In this document: one piece after another, positions 1 to 11,628 of the stretch
Numbering within the stretch: the first letter of the stretch is position 1
How the letters are laid out: each line of letters starts with the position of its first letter
DNA from: Sequoia sempervirens
Lineage: Eukaryota; Streptophyta; Pinopsida; Cupressales; Cupressaceae
Assembly: GCA_007258455.2 (NCBI GenBank)
Contig: VDFB02193867.1
Span: 568,097,469 to 568,161,468, forward strand
Direction: 5' to 3'
DNA: 64,000 nt
Notes under the pieces: generated by a model
Databases searched by the model: none
Seen by the model: the letters and a program-made list of their open reading frames with translations, nothing else
Told to the model about the DNA's origin: nothing
Translations under genes and position numbers: made by a program

Positions 1-518
1 CCTTTAATAAACCGCCGGTGATCCTAATGATGTGGCCATCCATCGATGAGATCTATGACTGCTGACGGTTGTTTGGAATTCCCTGCCCGATGTGCAACAA
101 AGCAACGAACTCGACCTCGTACCCACAAAATATGGATCGGACTGCTTGACAGAAAACCAGTGGCGAGTTGACGGATTCTACAATGGCGATCTGGATGTTT
201 AACACCCCCGAATATTTGCAATAGCCCACTAATAAAATTTTGCCCCAAAAATTTAAATCAAATAGCGCAGAAAATATTTTACTGAAAATATTTTTTTGCG
301 AAAATTATGAAAAACGTACCGCACAAGGGTTGTTCCAGCAAAAAAAATTTGTCTCAAAAGCAACTTTACCCAATATAGGCGAATTTACAGTCAAAATTCG
401 TCTGCGGAACCTTCTGATCTCAACCGTGAGGTTCTTGAAACCCCAATCTGCACCCAGCAAAAAATCTTCAAGCCAAAATGAAACCCTCAGATCCGGGAAG
501 GAGTCCGCAACCCTGGAA
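1..518 (-). mobile_element. 5' leader of a minus-strand Copia-type element (partial)
   Basis: Read on the minus strand, this follows directly after an LTR and a tRNA-Met-type primer-binding site, so it is the untranslated leader and start of the internal region of an LTR retrotransposon. The rest lies beyond the left edge of the window. I find no recognisable gag reading frame in it; the short open frames on both strands show no family motif. It is somewhat more GC-rich than the surrounding DNA. Copia assignment rests only on the short LTR and the primer site. Confidence 0.55.
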
Positions 519-530
519 GCTCTGATACCA
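519..530 (-). other. Primer-binding site, initiator tRNA-Met type
   Basis: The plus strand reads GCTCTGATACCA, the complement of TGGTATCAGAGC, the common primer site of plant Copia elements. It abuts the TG/CA-bounded LTR at 531-810, which fixes the element orientation as minus. Confidence 0.8.
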
Positions 531-810
531 TGTTAGATTTCCAGAAATCTGTTGCTAGACAAAGATACTTCCACACAAGAGAGATTGATGGCGAGAATGC
601 TTGCTATCAATATGCAAGATTGATTCACGATTAATTGATGCAAATGTACAAGATGAGGCTTGCTTATAAAAGGCAAGCATGCAACAACTAAATCTTATCT
701 TGAGCAAAAAGATAGCTCGATAAGATAAATATGAGATCCTATAACTTAGGAATTAAAGATTGCCTAAGTAAACTTATGACGATGTAATTAAATAGTTAAT
801 TACACCAACA
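531..810 (-). repeat. 5' LTR of the minus-strand Copia element
   Basis: A 280-bp segment bounded by TG (TGTTAGATTT on the plus strand) and CA (TACACCAACA), adjoining the primer site. Minus-strand reading starts TGTTGGTGTAATTA and carries a TATA-like CCTTTTATAAGC about 170 bases in. Its right flank CACGC runs straight into an LTR of the A group (CACGCTAGGTCTTGGG against CACACTAGGTCTTGGA in the copy at 17.98 kb). It therefore inserted into that LTR. The matching 5-bp target duplication would lie outside the window. Confidence 0.75.
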
Positions 811-2441
811 CACGCTAGGTCTTGGGCCCCTTTTAAATCTAAATAAACCTAACTATGTCCTAATCCAATATTGTAAAACATATTTAATTTCATTCTCACA
901 TTAATCTAGAAGGCTAGTAAATTAAACCTAGTTTTAATCTAGTGTTGTAATTTGTTTTACACATTTACATTGGATATTATGCCTTTATAGGCTATGTGGA
1001 CCTCATATTCATTTTGTAGAGTGTATTTAATCACACTTAAACATTGAATTTTATGTCCCTAGGAATACATACCCTTTATATCATCTTTAATAGGCCCCTA
1101 TGACCCCATATTGTGCATCCCAAGGCATATTTTGATAAAAAAACCCAACTAGATCAACATATAGACTCAATTTATGCATTCCCCAACACTTTAGCTAGAA
1201 AAATGGCCCCTATGAGACCCATTCACCACCTTGGGTGAATGAGTCTGATCTAGGTGGGACTCATTCACCCTGGATGGTGAATGAGTCCCATTTAAACTAT
1301 TTTTAGAGTTTGAGCGGGAAAAACTAGGTTTTAAGTTTAATTATCCTCAATATCGGCCTTGGGGATCAAATTAAATGTCATTTAGGTGTCAATTCCAATA
1401 TAAACAAGCCCTAAAATCATTGTTTCATTAGGTATTCATGTTATCAAGTCATGCAAGCAAGAGTTAAGCATTTCAAGTGTTCACAAGGTCATCAAGATAG
1501 CATTCAAGATGATTGCTAAGGCATTCAATGGCAAGATTCTTCATTCATTATTGTAACAATTCAAGATATATCATAATGGAAAAGTTCTAATTACATTTCA
1601 TATTCATGCTTCATTATCTTGTTTCATCATTTTGGTTTAATTACCTAGAAGGGATTTGACCAAGGCAAACCCCTATTCTCTAACAATCAACATTTCTCTT
1701 TCTTTGTGCGATTGCAGATCTAGGTGCTTTGAAAGGCTTGGAGATGATTGAAGAATAATTTACAAACTTGTTGGAGTCATCTCCCTATTAGCAAGGTCAA
1801 AATATGAATCACAAAATGTCACTTATATCCTCAAAAAATAGGGTTTCAGATCTGGACACCTAGCGAAACAAAAAGAGTAGACCGAGAGCTACAAATTCCA
1901 CTTCTAAGTTTTTAGAAAAGTCAAAGTGGACTCATTCACCATAAGTGGAGAATGAGTCCCATTGTACCCATTTTTTAGAGATTTTTAGGGATTTGGATAC
2001 CCATTTGGCTAAAGCAGGCTTTAGTGCAGTTTTCTAGAATTAGGACTGATTCACCCAAAATGGAAAATGAGTCCCACCAGGCCTAAAAAGTAGAATTTTT
2101 AGGATTTCAAAGCTCTATTACATCTCCAACAAGTTTCTAGGTTCACATTTTTAGTTTTACAATTTTTTGTTTTAATCCTTCTTGCATTTTCAAGTCATTT
2201 AGTCCAATTTTGCATATCACACTGTGTTTTCCAAATTTTTGTCTTTTCCAAGTTTACACTTGGTGGTGAACCCTCATTTGTTGTTATCATTTCCCTAGAA
2301 CCTTCCCTTTTTCATATTTCAATCTCCTTTGCATTGAAATATCAAGGGTTTATTGTTGAGTGAAAGATTGAAAATAACATCTTTCCTTTTAGGTCCAAAA
2401 CCCTAGAAGTGAAAAGAGAGTACCTTATTTTCTATGTTTCA
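811..2441 (+). repeat. LTR of the A group, 5' end missing (upstream LTR of G1)
   Basis: Collinear with the solo LTR at 17876-19676 from about position 100 of that LTR onward. Shared blocks include CTAGGTCTTGG, GGCTATGTGGACCTCAT, AATAGGCCCCTATGACCC, GGTTTAATTACCTA and the end block CCCTAGAAGTG...TTTCA. It carries four palindromes, at 1214-1246, 1256-1289, 1928-1960 and 2042-2075. The first ~100 bases are replaced by the Copia LTR that inserted here. The LTR end at TTTCA (2441) is followed at once by mid-RT coding sequence, so the leader, gag, protease and most of RT are deleted. Confidence 0.7.
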
Positions 2442-3862
2442 ATCGTATCTCATAGAAGCATTGAGTTGGAAATGAAGAAAATTGATGCTATAGTTAACAT
2501 GCCACCTCCTAGAAACATCTCTCAATTGCTTACCTTACAAGGAATAATTCAAGCTATCTGTCATTTTGTAGCATCCCTAGCAAACCGAACATTACCATTT
2601 ACACATCTCCTAAAGAAAGATGTGAATTTTAATTGGGATGAGGATTGTAAATGATATTTTGAGAGCTTGAAATATTATCTTTCCACTCCACTTATTTTGC
2701 AACCTGCTATGCAAAACAAACCATTCATTCTTTATACCACAACATGAGCCCATGCTCTCACAACATTACTAGCTCAACAAGACAAGAATGGTAACCTAGA
2801 ACATCCTATTTATTATGTTAGATGAACCCTGACTGATTACGAGACATGACACACAATGATAAAGAAACAATGTTTGGCTCTTGTATTCACTGGGTATGTG
2901 CAGGATCATCATGGAATAAACAAGCCCTTAAATGGCAAAAAATTCAAAAAAATCAGAGTTAGGCAACTTGACATAAAAATTTGAATATGTTATCTATATT
3001 ATTTCAAAAATATGTAAGAATAGAATCTGTTGCAAATTGAATGTAGTTTCTAAACTACTAGGTTTGTTTAAAAAAAAATCTATTTGGTGAAAATTTGAAA
3101 TTTCAATGCAGAAGTACTTAAATTTTAGGGAAAAAACAAGTAGGTGTTTGTCTGACCACCCTAACCAAAATAAAATAATAATAAAAAATTATAATATTTT
3201 AGATATTAGTAGAGGACTCGTGTCTCGATTTGATGCATTATTTTTTGTAATTTTTTTCCAAGTAAATAATTAATTATGATTTTTTATTACAACTTTTAAA
3301 AAATATAAAAACTTGTATGTCTAACAACCTTAACTTGGTCAAAACTTCATGAAATTCAATTTTTTTTTTTTAATCCTATAGTATGTGAAGCATAGAATGA
3401 CATATTTTGGATTCAAAAATGTGATATCATTTGAAAGCTATAGATGTTTTTCAATCAGCCTATCAATCAAGACTTTAGTTGTAATTCAAATAGAAAAATG
3501 AATAATATTTATTAAATTCAAAGTAAAGCATAATTTATATTGGTGGAAAGCTGAGAATCTCCTTTAAAAACCCTTTTCATTTCATCAATTTTGGGTAAAA
3601 AAAAGTTGTCAACCACATACCCATCATATTGCCACTTTTTGGCCCAACATGATCCAGCACATACCCCACTACTGGCAAATTCAGACACTACTTATTGAAT
3701 GCTAAAGTACATGTAATGACAAAATTCAATCCTTTAAAACATCTCTTTGCTAAAATAGATTTATCAAAATTCTTAGCTAAGTGGGTTATGTTGTTAATTG
3801 AGTTTGACCTTAAGTTTGTTTAACAAAAAGCAATTAAAGGACAAGCCTTAACTGACAACTTA
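2442..3862 (+). pseudogene. Ty3/Gypsy (Tat-type) RT 3' end and RNase H, broken
   Basis: Translation gives the RT/RNase H junction of Gypsy polyproteins. It starts with SHRSIELEMKKIDAI and MPPPRNISQLLTLQG, then FTHLLKKDVNFNWDEDCK, then the RNase H stretch with CLALVFT. The frame is cut at 2891 by a 775-bp TIR element and resumes at 3667 with TGKFRHYLLNAKV, LAKWVMLLIEFDLKFV and KAIKGQALTDNLV. Stops are scattered through it (for example TGA at 2652-2654). Upstream RT motifs including YVDD are absent because the LTR is fused to mid-RT. In life this would be part of the polyprotein that copies element RNA to DNA. Now non-functional. Confidence 0.85.
2892..3666. mobile_element. Non-autonomous TIR DNA transposon M1, copy 1
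   Basis: A 775-bp AT-rich insert whose ends are inverted repeats: GGGTATGTGCAGGATCATCA at the left and TGATCCAGCACATACCC at the right. CACT flanks both sides (2888-2891 and 3667-3670), a possible target duplication. A second, clearly homologous copy lies at 16782-17575. Removing it restores the RNase H reading across the junction (LALVFT to TGKFRHYLL), which proves insertion into the retroelement. It has no open reading frame of note, so it is MITE-like. Superfamily not assigned. Confidence 0.75.
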
Positions 3863-4450
3863 GTGAATGCTCCATCTCCCCTAGCATTACCTAATATAGA
3901 AGCATTTCCTAATGACAATGTGTTGACTATTCAGAAGCATGAAGAAAAATGGGAGTTATACTTTGATGACTCTAAGTGTAGAACAGGCTCCGACACAGGG
4001 GTTATAATAGTCCCACCTATAGGTAAGGCTATTCCCTTATCCTATTGCTTCAACTTCCTATGCACAAATAACACAACAAAATTTGAAGCATTAATTGTTG
4101 AATTACACAATGTTTTTACTTTGGGAGCTTGAGATAGTAAGACATTGAGTGATTCAAAATTAGTCATTAAGCAAATAAACGGAACATATCAAGAAAATCA
4201 TGACAAATTATCAAAATATAAGGATCTCACAATGACTTTGTTAGAGAAGTTTGATTTGTTTACCATGGATAACATCCCACGAAAGGATAATTGGCATGTG
4301 GATGTAATGGCAAGTGTAGCTTCTCTTATATCCCCTCAAGATCCTTCAAAATATTTCACATTTATTGTCCATAAAATTATGAACCCATCAATAGAATCTA
4401 AAGTTGAAGTATTATCAACAAATATGGAAAGCTCTAGTGAATGGTACACA
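3863..4450 (+). pseudogene. Second RNase H domain (archaeal-like) of G1
   Basis: Encodes a second RNase H just after the first, a layout known from the Tat lineage of Ty3/Gypsy. Visible motifs with acidic residues in place: WELYFDDSK (first D), TKFEAL (E), LSDSKLVIKQINGTYQ (D) and PRKDNWHVDVMA (last D). A TGA/TAG interruption lies at about 4130-4142 between the E and second D segments, otherwise the frame is open to 4666. Unlike the first RNase H, all four catalytic acids are still readable. It would degrade the RNA strand during reverse transcription. Part of the decayed polyprotein, not a separate gene. Confidence 0.8.
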
Positions 4451-5698
4451 TTGATATTTAATTATTTAAAAGAAGGTAACTTTCCTGAGCCAACAACTAA
4501 GAATACTCGAGATCGTCTTTGCAAACTTGTTTCTAAATATATAATTCTTGCCGACTTGCTATACCAAAGATCCTTTAGTGGTCTTTTATTTAGATTCCTT
4601 AAAGAATTCAAAATACCCATAGCACTTGAACAAGCTCATGCAGGTACCTGTAGAGGTCATTTTTGAGGAAGATAATTAGTTCAAAAACTTATCTGCATAG
4701 GGTATTATTGGAGACATATCGAAAAATATTTTTTTGAATATGTTAAGAAATTTCACAAATGCCAGGAACATAGCAATCTGATTCTTACTCCCACTTCTGA
4801 GCTTCGTGCCCAAGTTCCTATTTGGCCATTCTTAGTATGGGGATTGGATCTCATTGGAAAAATATCACCTCCTTCTTCTGCCAGACATACCTTTATAATT
4901 ATTGCAACAAATTATTTCACAAAATGGGTGGAAGCTACTCCCCTTCGTTCAACAACTTTTGATGTAATATGTTGTTTCATATGGGAGAACATTATTGCTT
5001 GCTTTGGACTTCCTTCTGCATTGATTTTGGACAATGGGACACCATTTAAGAATAATGATGTGAAGTTCTTAGAAATTCTTAACATTCAACATCACTCCTC
5101 AACACCTTACTACCCACAATCTAATGGACAAGTTGTATCAACTAATAGAACCCTTGATAAAATATTATGGAAAATAGTAAAAAAAACCAATAAAGACTAG
5201 CACACGCAGGCGACATATGCATTATGGGATTATCATAGTAGTATAAAAAAATCCACTACGAATACTCCTTATAACCATGTCTATTGTACCAAGTTGATAA
5301 TTCCCTTGGAGTTAGAGATTCCTTAATTAAGAATCGCTCTACAAGGACTTATTGATGACAATACTTATAAGGAACAATGATTGCATTAGCTTGAAATGCT
5401 TGATGAACAGTGCATTAACGCTCTTGAGCACCTTCAATCTTATTCTAGAAAATTGAAATGTAGTTACAATGACCATTTTTTCCCTCATGTATTCACTAAA
5501 GGTGCTTTGGTTTTATTCAAAAATCAACGTAACGTTAATGCCGCCCTAACAAAAAAAGGTAAATTCAGCCCTAATTGGTTTGTACCTTGTATGATTAATG
5601 GTAGTTATGGCTCTGGATCATATACATTAACAGAAATGGATAGCATACCTCTTAAAGAACCTATTAATATCACACACTTGTGTCGGTACTATGTCTAA
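4451..5698 (+). pseudogene. Ty3/Gypsy integrase of G1, broken
   Basis: Encodes the integrase and polyprotein C-terminus. The N-terminal zinc region has HAGTCRGHF and then FHKCQEH, where the first of the two cysteines appears lost. The core shows WGLDLIG (first D) and LILDNGTPF (second D). It then has YPQSNGQVVSTNRTL, where the catalytic glutamate of the usual GQxE pattern is valine. The C-terminal part has KGALVLFKNQRN, KGKFSPNWF and PINITHLCRYY, ending with TAA near 5698. Stops and frame changes occur at about 4665, 5198, 5325 and 5380. The missing glutamate and these breaks make it inactive. It fits a Tat-type element together with the two RNase H domains upstream. Confidence 0.85.
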
Positions 5699-6180
5699 TC
5701 TTCTTGAATAGTGTGAATGATAAAGCAGTGGTGTTAGAGTTAGTAGGTGACATTCTATATGCTCTCATATTGCTTCATTCTTAACAAACAATTATTTTTG
5801 TCTTGAATACTAAAGTAATTATTTAAATTAATTTTTAAGTATTTACTTTAGGTTTCTTACTATTCAAGATAATATTGTATGTTATGTTAGATTAGATCCT
5901 TATATACATTTAATTTTCTACAATTAGATCATAGGTGCATCTAATTTAACATAACATACTCAATCACAATGTTGAATCTAAGAGGAAATAGAATCTAGTT
6001 TTAATTAGATCACATAAAGCATGTTAAATCATGGAGACATTTACTAAATATTCCTATGAAGATTATTTGATAAATCACATTGCCGTTTAACATAAAACAC
6101 ATAAACATAAATAATCAAACGTAAAAATGATCATATATATATATCAAAGTTTTAATTACATGTCATCAAATATACAACAC
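5699..6180 (+). other. Spacer between integrase and antisense gene
   Basis: AT-rich, with no reading frame, repeat or signal that I can support. By position it is the post-pol region of the Gypsy element. Confidence 0.5.
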
Positions 6181-8760
6181 TAGGGTGGTTTGTGGCTACT
6201 AAATCCCTTAGAATCTAGTGATCGCATTTTTCTAGATGTAGTCTGTTGAGATATGGTACTATGTGATCATGATTGTGAACTAATAAGGGCATCCAAAGTA
6301 TGCTGTAGAGCTTGTTCTCACCCAAAAGTCACAGTTTCCCATCCAACGACCTCTAGACGCTCTTGCTCTATATGATCGTTGCCTACCTATAGCCTGGTTA
6401 CCTCTGCATGGAGTCTTTCGACCTCCACTAGCTCTCAAGATGATCGAATCTCCTCATAAGAATCCTCAGCTCAATCAGCACACCTCTTAACACCCTAATA
6501 TGTTTCCCTCAGTCTAACATATGGATTGAACAACTCTAGATCTCGTTCCACAATGGGTGGGGGAACATAGTCTGTACCAATAACCTCATCGAAGATTGAC
6601 AGGGGCACTTTCTCAATGACAACCTATCAGTAGAGAACATATAAGTCTCTCATGACCAATACAAGATAGAAATAATAAATGTAATCAATACACATCATGA
6701 TATCTATAGACATAAAATTAAATTAATAAGCATGAACATAAGATAAGCATAATAGTAAATAAAATGTCATCACTTAGATCTCTAGCTGACTATGTGAAGA
6801 CTCATCTTGTGTAGGATGTATGGAGTACGTGCTAGCCTCTCCATGATTGTAGGTGTTGGTACATGTTGTAGCTGTTGAGTATGATCTAGTCACATGAGTG
6901 GGAGTTGGCTCTCTCCACTCATGGCCAACAAGATCCTCATCCACTATATCATCACCCTCGCTTATCAGCTGCTCCTCCTCCTGATCCTCCTACTCATCCT
7001 CATCCTCATCCTCTTCCTACCTACCATAATCAAGGTCTACATCCTCATCATAGTCCTCATCCATTTCATCTACAAATAGTTCTATAGCCTCGAGCCTTGT
7101 CTCCTCAGCTCTCTCCTCCTCCTCATCCCTTTGATTTGGGAGTGGTCATGCAAATCCTATAGGATCATCGATCAACAATATAGGAGTTGGTCGTACTACT
7201 CCCCACCGCTCCTCATGCATATGTGGAACTAACGTCATCAATGTCAGAGACTATGGGCATATCATGATCCTCCCAATCTGAGTCATGGTAGATGACATCA
7301 TTAGTGGTGAATCGTCTCGTGTCTTTGAGCCTCCAAGCACTTCACACTAATTTCCTATAGAAGGGTCATCCTACTAGTGGTACCTATATCTACCCAAACT
7401 ATCACATTACACGATTATAGTAGAGTGGTCTTACTACGTAGTTGTGCATGCCTAGTAGAAATCTGTTTGTTTGCATCCTTCTCAATTGTTTGGTTCCATC
7501 CAACCACTATGATGTCAACTGGTACGGTCTCCACAAGATCTCCTGATCTAGTCGGTCGAATCTAACCCTCCAAAAGTGTAAATCCCCATATTTCCATGAT
7601 CACCTTAGTGGATAACTAAATGGGTGAGGATATCCTAGGGCTAATATCGATGGAAACCCTATTGGCCTAGTGCATGTGATATGCTCTAGGAATCACACCT
7701 ATAGTAGCATATAATGCATCATAATGTTTACCTCATGATATGCAAATTGCCTCGGATAATAATACAAATATGTAAGGATGCTACTGCCCCAAGCATATAC
7801 AGTCCTCTATTGCACCATCCATCATATCACATGGACTAGTCCTCCATCTAGATATGCTCCTCGACCATCGGGGATGATTACTAGTGCCACTATGAAAACC
7901 ATCATCCATATCAAAAGTGATGCTCACAAGTAGAGTAGCCATGATAACTCAATGCACGACCCCACGATCTCATCTTGAATCGGACCTCCAAGGAAGAACT
8001 GTATATCATATTTCATCTCATAAAATGATCGTTCCCCTATAAAATAGACTCTCTCACCTCAAATCAGAAATCTAAGAATGTGATGGATGTCCTCCAGAGT
8101 GATAGTAATCTTGCTTGTAGGATGATGAAACATACACGTGTCTAAATCCCAACTCTCAACTAGTGCCATCAACATAACATCATGGTACCTCATGGGAGGC
8201 ATGAGGTATGCCCAATGCAATCTAGTGCTCTGTAATATCTATGTATCCTCCTCTGATAACATTGATACTAGGTATCGTAGGTGACATAATTGTCTACCAC
8301 TGAGACACTGTCGTGATCGGGGTGGAATCTAACAAAAATGCAAAAATATTGTCCTATAAGCATTCTAAAACCTTAAATCTACACGTCAATAATTAAAAAA
8401 TGTACTAAAGTTATTCTAGTGTACTTTCCTAAGGGTCCTAGACACTATAGTTCCCTTTTTGGACACTTCATGAAGAAACAAGAAACTTTGCAAAAAAGTG
8501 GGACACTTCATGACAAAAGGGGACACTTTGCAAAAAAAAGGGGACACTTCACAAAAAAAAGGGACGCTTTGCAAAATTTTCTTCTACGGTCCTAAATCAG
8601 CCTAGAAATGTGTAAAATATAAAATAAATGCATGAGGATGAAACTAAGGTAGAAAAATCAACTTACCTAATGTTGCAGCTTTCCTTGGGCCACCTCCTCC
8701 CGCAGGACCTTGAGTCTCAAAGGCATGTACTCTTGTCAGCTAGGCATCTTCAATCACTCT
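6181..8760 (-). pseudogene. Plant mobile domain (PMD / MAIN-like) protein, antisense to G1 pol, decayed
   Basis: Minus-strand reading in one frame (8328 down to 6774) gives the plant mobile domain signature. It shows ALVESWDLDTCMFHHP, then KITITLEDIHHILRFLI, AWGSSILTYLYYYPRQFAY, LEHITCTRPIGFPS, LDQEILWRPYQLTS and MHNYVVRPLYYNRVM. An acidic tail (EEDEDEDE, SEGDDIVDEDL) follows, ending at TAA 6774. A short exon upstream ends at 8667 with donor GTAAGT, and the main exon starts after a TTTTTGTTAG acceptor at 8328. A further coiled-coil-like piece after a TAG acceptor runs from 6623 leftward. At least eight in-frame stops show decay. PMD proteins occur both as host genes (MAIN family) and as cargo in transposons. 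Its place between integrase and polypurine tract, in antisense, favours element cargo. Exon limits other than the named splice sites are approximate. Confidence 0.8.
8455..8580 (+). repeat. Degenerate minisatellite inside the PMD gene intron
   Basis: Repeats of GGGACACTT followed by A-rich CAAAAAAA tracts, alternating with TTTGCAAAA: about five imperfect units of roughly 20-28 bases. It lies within the putative intron between 8328 and 8667. Confidence 0.7.
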
Positions 8761-9252
8761 CCAACAAATTAAAGCTACAAGAAGGTAAAAGCTAAAATTA
8801 GTTAAAGTTACTTCACTTTTTTCTCGTATATAAGTTAAAATTAGGTTTTTACTATATTAGGGTTAAAAGTACCTTTTTCATTCAAACTAGCATACTAGGG
8901 GCTAGAGAACTCTGTTGTTGACATCATTTGTTGTGTTGGAGTCATGATTCCACTCCTGTCCTCATTATATGTCTATCATTATGTAGTATGGTACTTGGAA
9001 ATAACAAGGTGGGGCATACATCCACCCTCGAATTTGATTTCTACAAGAAGTTAGATTATAGGATTTTTGAACAACAAATGAATTCATGTTGCAGGATGTG
9101 GTTCCTGAAATAGTGGTTATGCAAATAGATATAGTGGGGGCTTCATTCTCCCATGTTGTGAATGAACTTATATGATTATCCTTTGATGAAATGAATCTTA
9201 TTGTTTGGATTCCTTTAGCTTACATATGCACGTAAAGTCATATGTGCGCTAA
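8761..9252 (+). other. Post-pol spacer of G1
   Basis: No supported gene. The stretch leads into the polypurine tract. A short plus-strand open frame at 8928-9113 has no recognisable motif and I do not call it. Confidence 0.4.
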
Positions 9253-9265
9253 AGTGGGGGCTAAA
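9253..9265 (+). other. Polypurine tract of G1
   Basis: AGTGGGGGCTAAA directly before an LTR starting TGT. The same string stands directly before the GypA 3' LTR at 59108-59120, so it is a conserved second-strand primer of this retroelement group. Confidence 0.75.
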
Positions 9266-10830
9266 TGTAGTGTATAAAATTGTACGCTCTTGAAAGTGGT
9301 ATAATTTGGACATATTTTAGCAACCTTGCATTAAATACCCCTTTAAATTATCATTAATAGGCCCCTAAGACCCTTTATTTTGGATTTCAAGGCGTATTTC
9401 AACTAAAAACCCAACAAAATGATCAAAAACATTAAAATTTCTAACAACCCACCCCAAATATCTAGGGTGGGACTCATACGCCACCTTGGGCCTATGAGTC
9501 CCCCTAGGAGGGACCCATATGCCACAAGTGGCATTTGAGTCCCATTTGGGCCCCTTTTAGGGTTTGAGCAGGAAACTCATGTTTTTAATTCAAATTTTTG
9601 GTTGATGTCAGCTTTTGAGATCTAAATAATAGTAAATTAGGAGTATTGTCTATATAAACAAGCTTCAAGTCATTATTTCATCTAAGCAATAATCTATAAG
9701 TGCAATTTCAAGATCTAAGCATACACAAGCATTCAAGCATTCTTCACAAGAAGCATTCAAGAGAAAATAATCAGCAAAGTTGAAATCTTGGAGCAATAAT
9801 ATTAAGTTTTTACAAGTCTTCAAGCTCACTTTCATTCAAGATCTAGCATTTTCAAAGGTTGATTATGGTTTCCTATGGTGAATCATGATGGATTATAGGT
9901 TGAGAAGATGTAACTAGCCATTAAACCAAGCCTATTGACTTGTTTCCTAAGTGATTCCATCCTCCATTAACACTCTACTTTCAACCTAGGGAACTTGTAC
10001 ATGTATGTATAATGAATTATTAGGGTGATTAGACATCTCCCAAAGTTAGTCATTAATCTTTGTGTTTCATTCATGCATCTCATTCTAGCACATTAGAATA
10101 GGGTTGCATTGCATATCAGATTTCATAATCTTAGGAACACTTAAGGTTAGGGTTTATGTTCACATTTACATTCAAGTTTAATTATTAAACTAGGGGTTTG
10201 AATGAGACATACCCCCATAAGAAAATAAACAATATACTCTATCTTGCAAATCTTTGTATAGGTTCAAATTCATAAATCAGTTTGGAAGGGAAGAGAAGAG
10301 ATTGGAGCATAGATCTGGACTTTGAATTCTCAAAAAATAAAAATGAGACTAATACACCAGAAGTGGTGTATGATTCCCACTATAACAAAATTTCTAGATT
10401 TTTGAAGATCCTGAATCTACACTGTCGAAACCTACTCTGGTCTAAAAACCCTAGACTAGGACTAATATGCTAGAAGTGACATATGGGTCCTAGTGTGCCC
10501 TAAAAGTAGCATTTTTAGTATTTCATAGTTGATTTCGAGCTCTTTTAGGTTCCTAGGTGCACTTATGTGTTTTCCTAGCTTGTTCATATTTACACACTTT
10601 TCTAGGTCATTTAATTGAATCTTGCATGTCATCAAGTCTTATCATTAGGTCTTACATTTCATTAGTCTTTCGAAGCCCTAGCTTGGTGGTGAACCCCCCT
10701 TTAGATTCTAATTAGACCCAAGGACATCCTATTTCCAGATCTCTTTACCCTACTTCATCCTTGGATTGATATCTCTAGGGTTTCCTTGAATGAGAGTGAA
10801 GAATAATGTTGTTCTATGTCCTAAACCATA
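9266..10830 (+). repeat. Downstream LTR of G1 (palindrome-bearing, divergent subfamily)
   Basis: Starts TGTAGTGTATAAAATTG right after the polypurine tract. It is collinear with the LTR at 811-2441 (AATAGGCCCCTAAGACCC, GAGCAGGAAACTCATG, TGGTGGTGAACCC), though clearly diverged from it. Four palindromes lie at 9469-9502, 9510-9543, 10345-10378 and 10459-10490, in the ATACRCC/GGYGTAT version. The end is set only approximately, near CTAAACCATAAG. Because the two flanking LTRs differ a lot, they may belong to one very old element or to two related ones. Confidence 0.6.
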
Positions 10831-11353
10831 AGAAATGACAATTTTCCAACTTTTACCAGGATTAATTCTTTCTTTTCCTCCACATTCAAACACAAACCAA
10901 CTAGAGTTTGATGATTGGTTAGCTTCCACAAGGAAAGGCCAATCTCCTAAGGTTTGGTTCTCCTGAGTTGCAAGGAGCTCCTAAGAATTTTAACATGTAA
11001 TTTAATAAGCCTATTTGACATAAACCCTAGATTTGAAAATATAATTTATCATATATGAAACTAAAAATTGATGAAAAAATTATAGATCTAAAAAATGGTG
11101 ACAAAGAGGAACCTGTTCTTAAAAATAGAGCCCAAATTTGAGGGTCAAGGGTGAGGGTTCCCTTGGCCAAAGATGTTAATTTTTAGGGTCTTAAAACTTG
11201 AGATGACAAATTACAGCTTGCTTTGTGTTTCCTATAGCCTTCTGGTGATGAAACTTCCAAATCTAACCTACACAAATGAAGAGAGGGGGAAAGGTTGGTG
11301 TGTATAGGGGATTTCCTAAGTCAAACCCTATTTTGGTGTTTCCACCTCATACA

Positions 11354-11617
11354 TGTTAGAGTAAATAGGATATTTACCTACTTAAGTGTACTTATGCATA
11401 TTTCATTATAGTTTATTAGTGCATTTAATTAATTGATAGTTGCTTTTGGTTACATTTTTACAAGCTTTCCTCTTTCCTTTATAAGCAAGGCCAATATACA
11501 TTATTCTTCATATCTGAATTATCAAATTCACTCATTGGTGAAAGAGCTTTGCTTCTCTCGTATTTGTGAAGGTTTATATTGCAGATTGTGCTCCTGGGAG
11601 GTGAATTTACACCAACA
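11354..11617 (+). repeat. 5' LTR of D1
   Basis: Starts TGTTAGAGTAAATAGG and ends TTTACACCAACA. It is paired with the near-identical LTR at 13701-13961 and followed by the primer site. Confidence 0.85.
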
Positions 11618-11628
11618 TGGTATCAGAG
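11618..11628 (+). other. Primer-binding site of D1
   Basis: TGGTATCAGAG immediately after the LTR, the initiator tRNA-Met type. Confidence 0.85.

Noticed and set aside
4844..5200. Functional Gypsy integrase
   Set aside because: The catalytic glutamate is valine in GQVVSTN and the frame is broken on both sides.
6894..7087. Plus-strand leucine/isoleucine- and proline/histidine-rich open frames
   Set aside because: They are the complement of the acidic GAT/GAG-rich tail of the minus-strand PMD gene, not separate genes.
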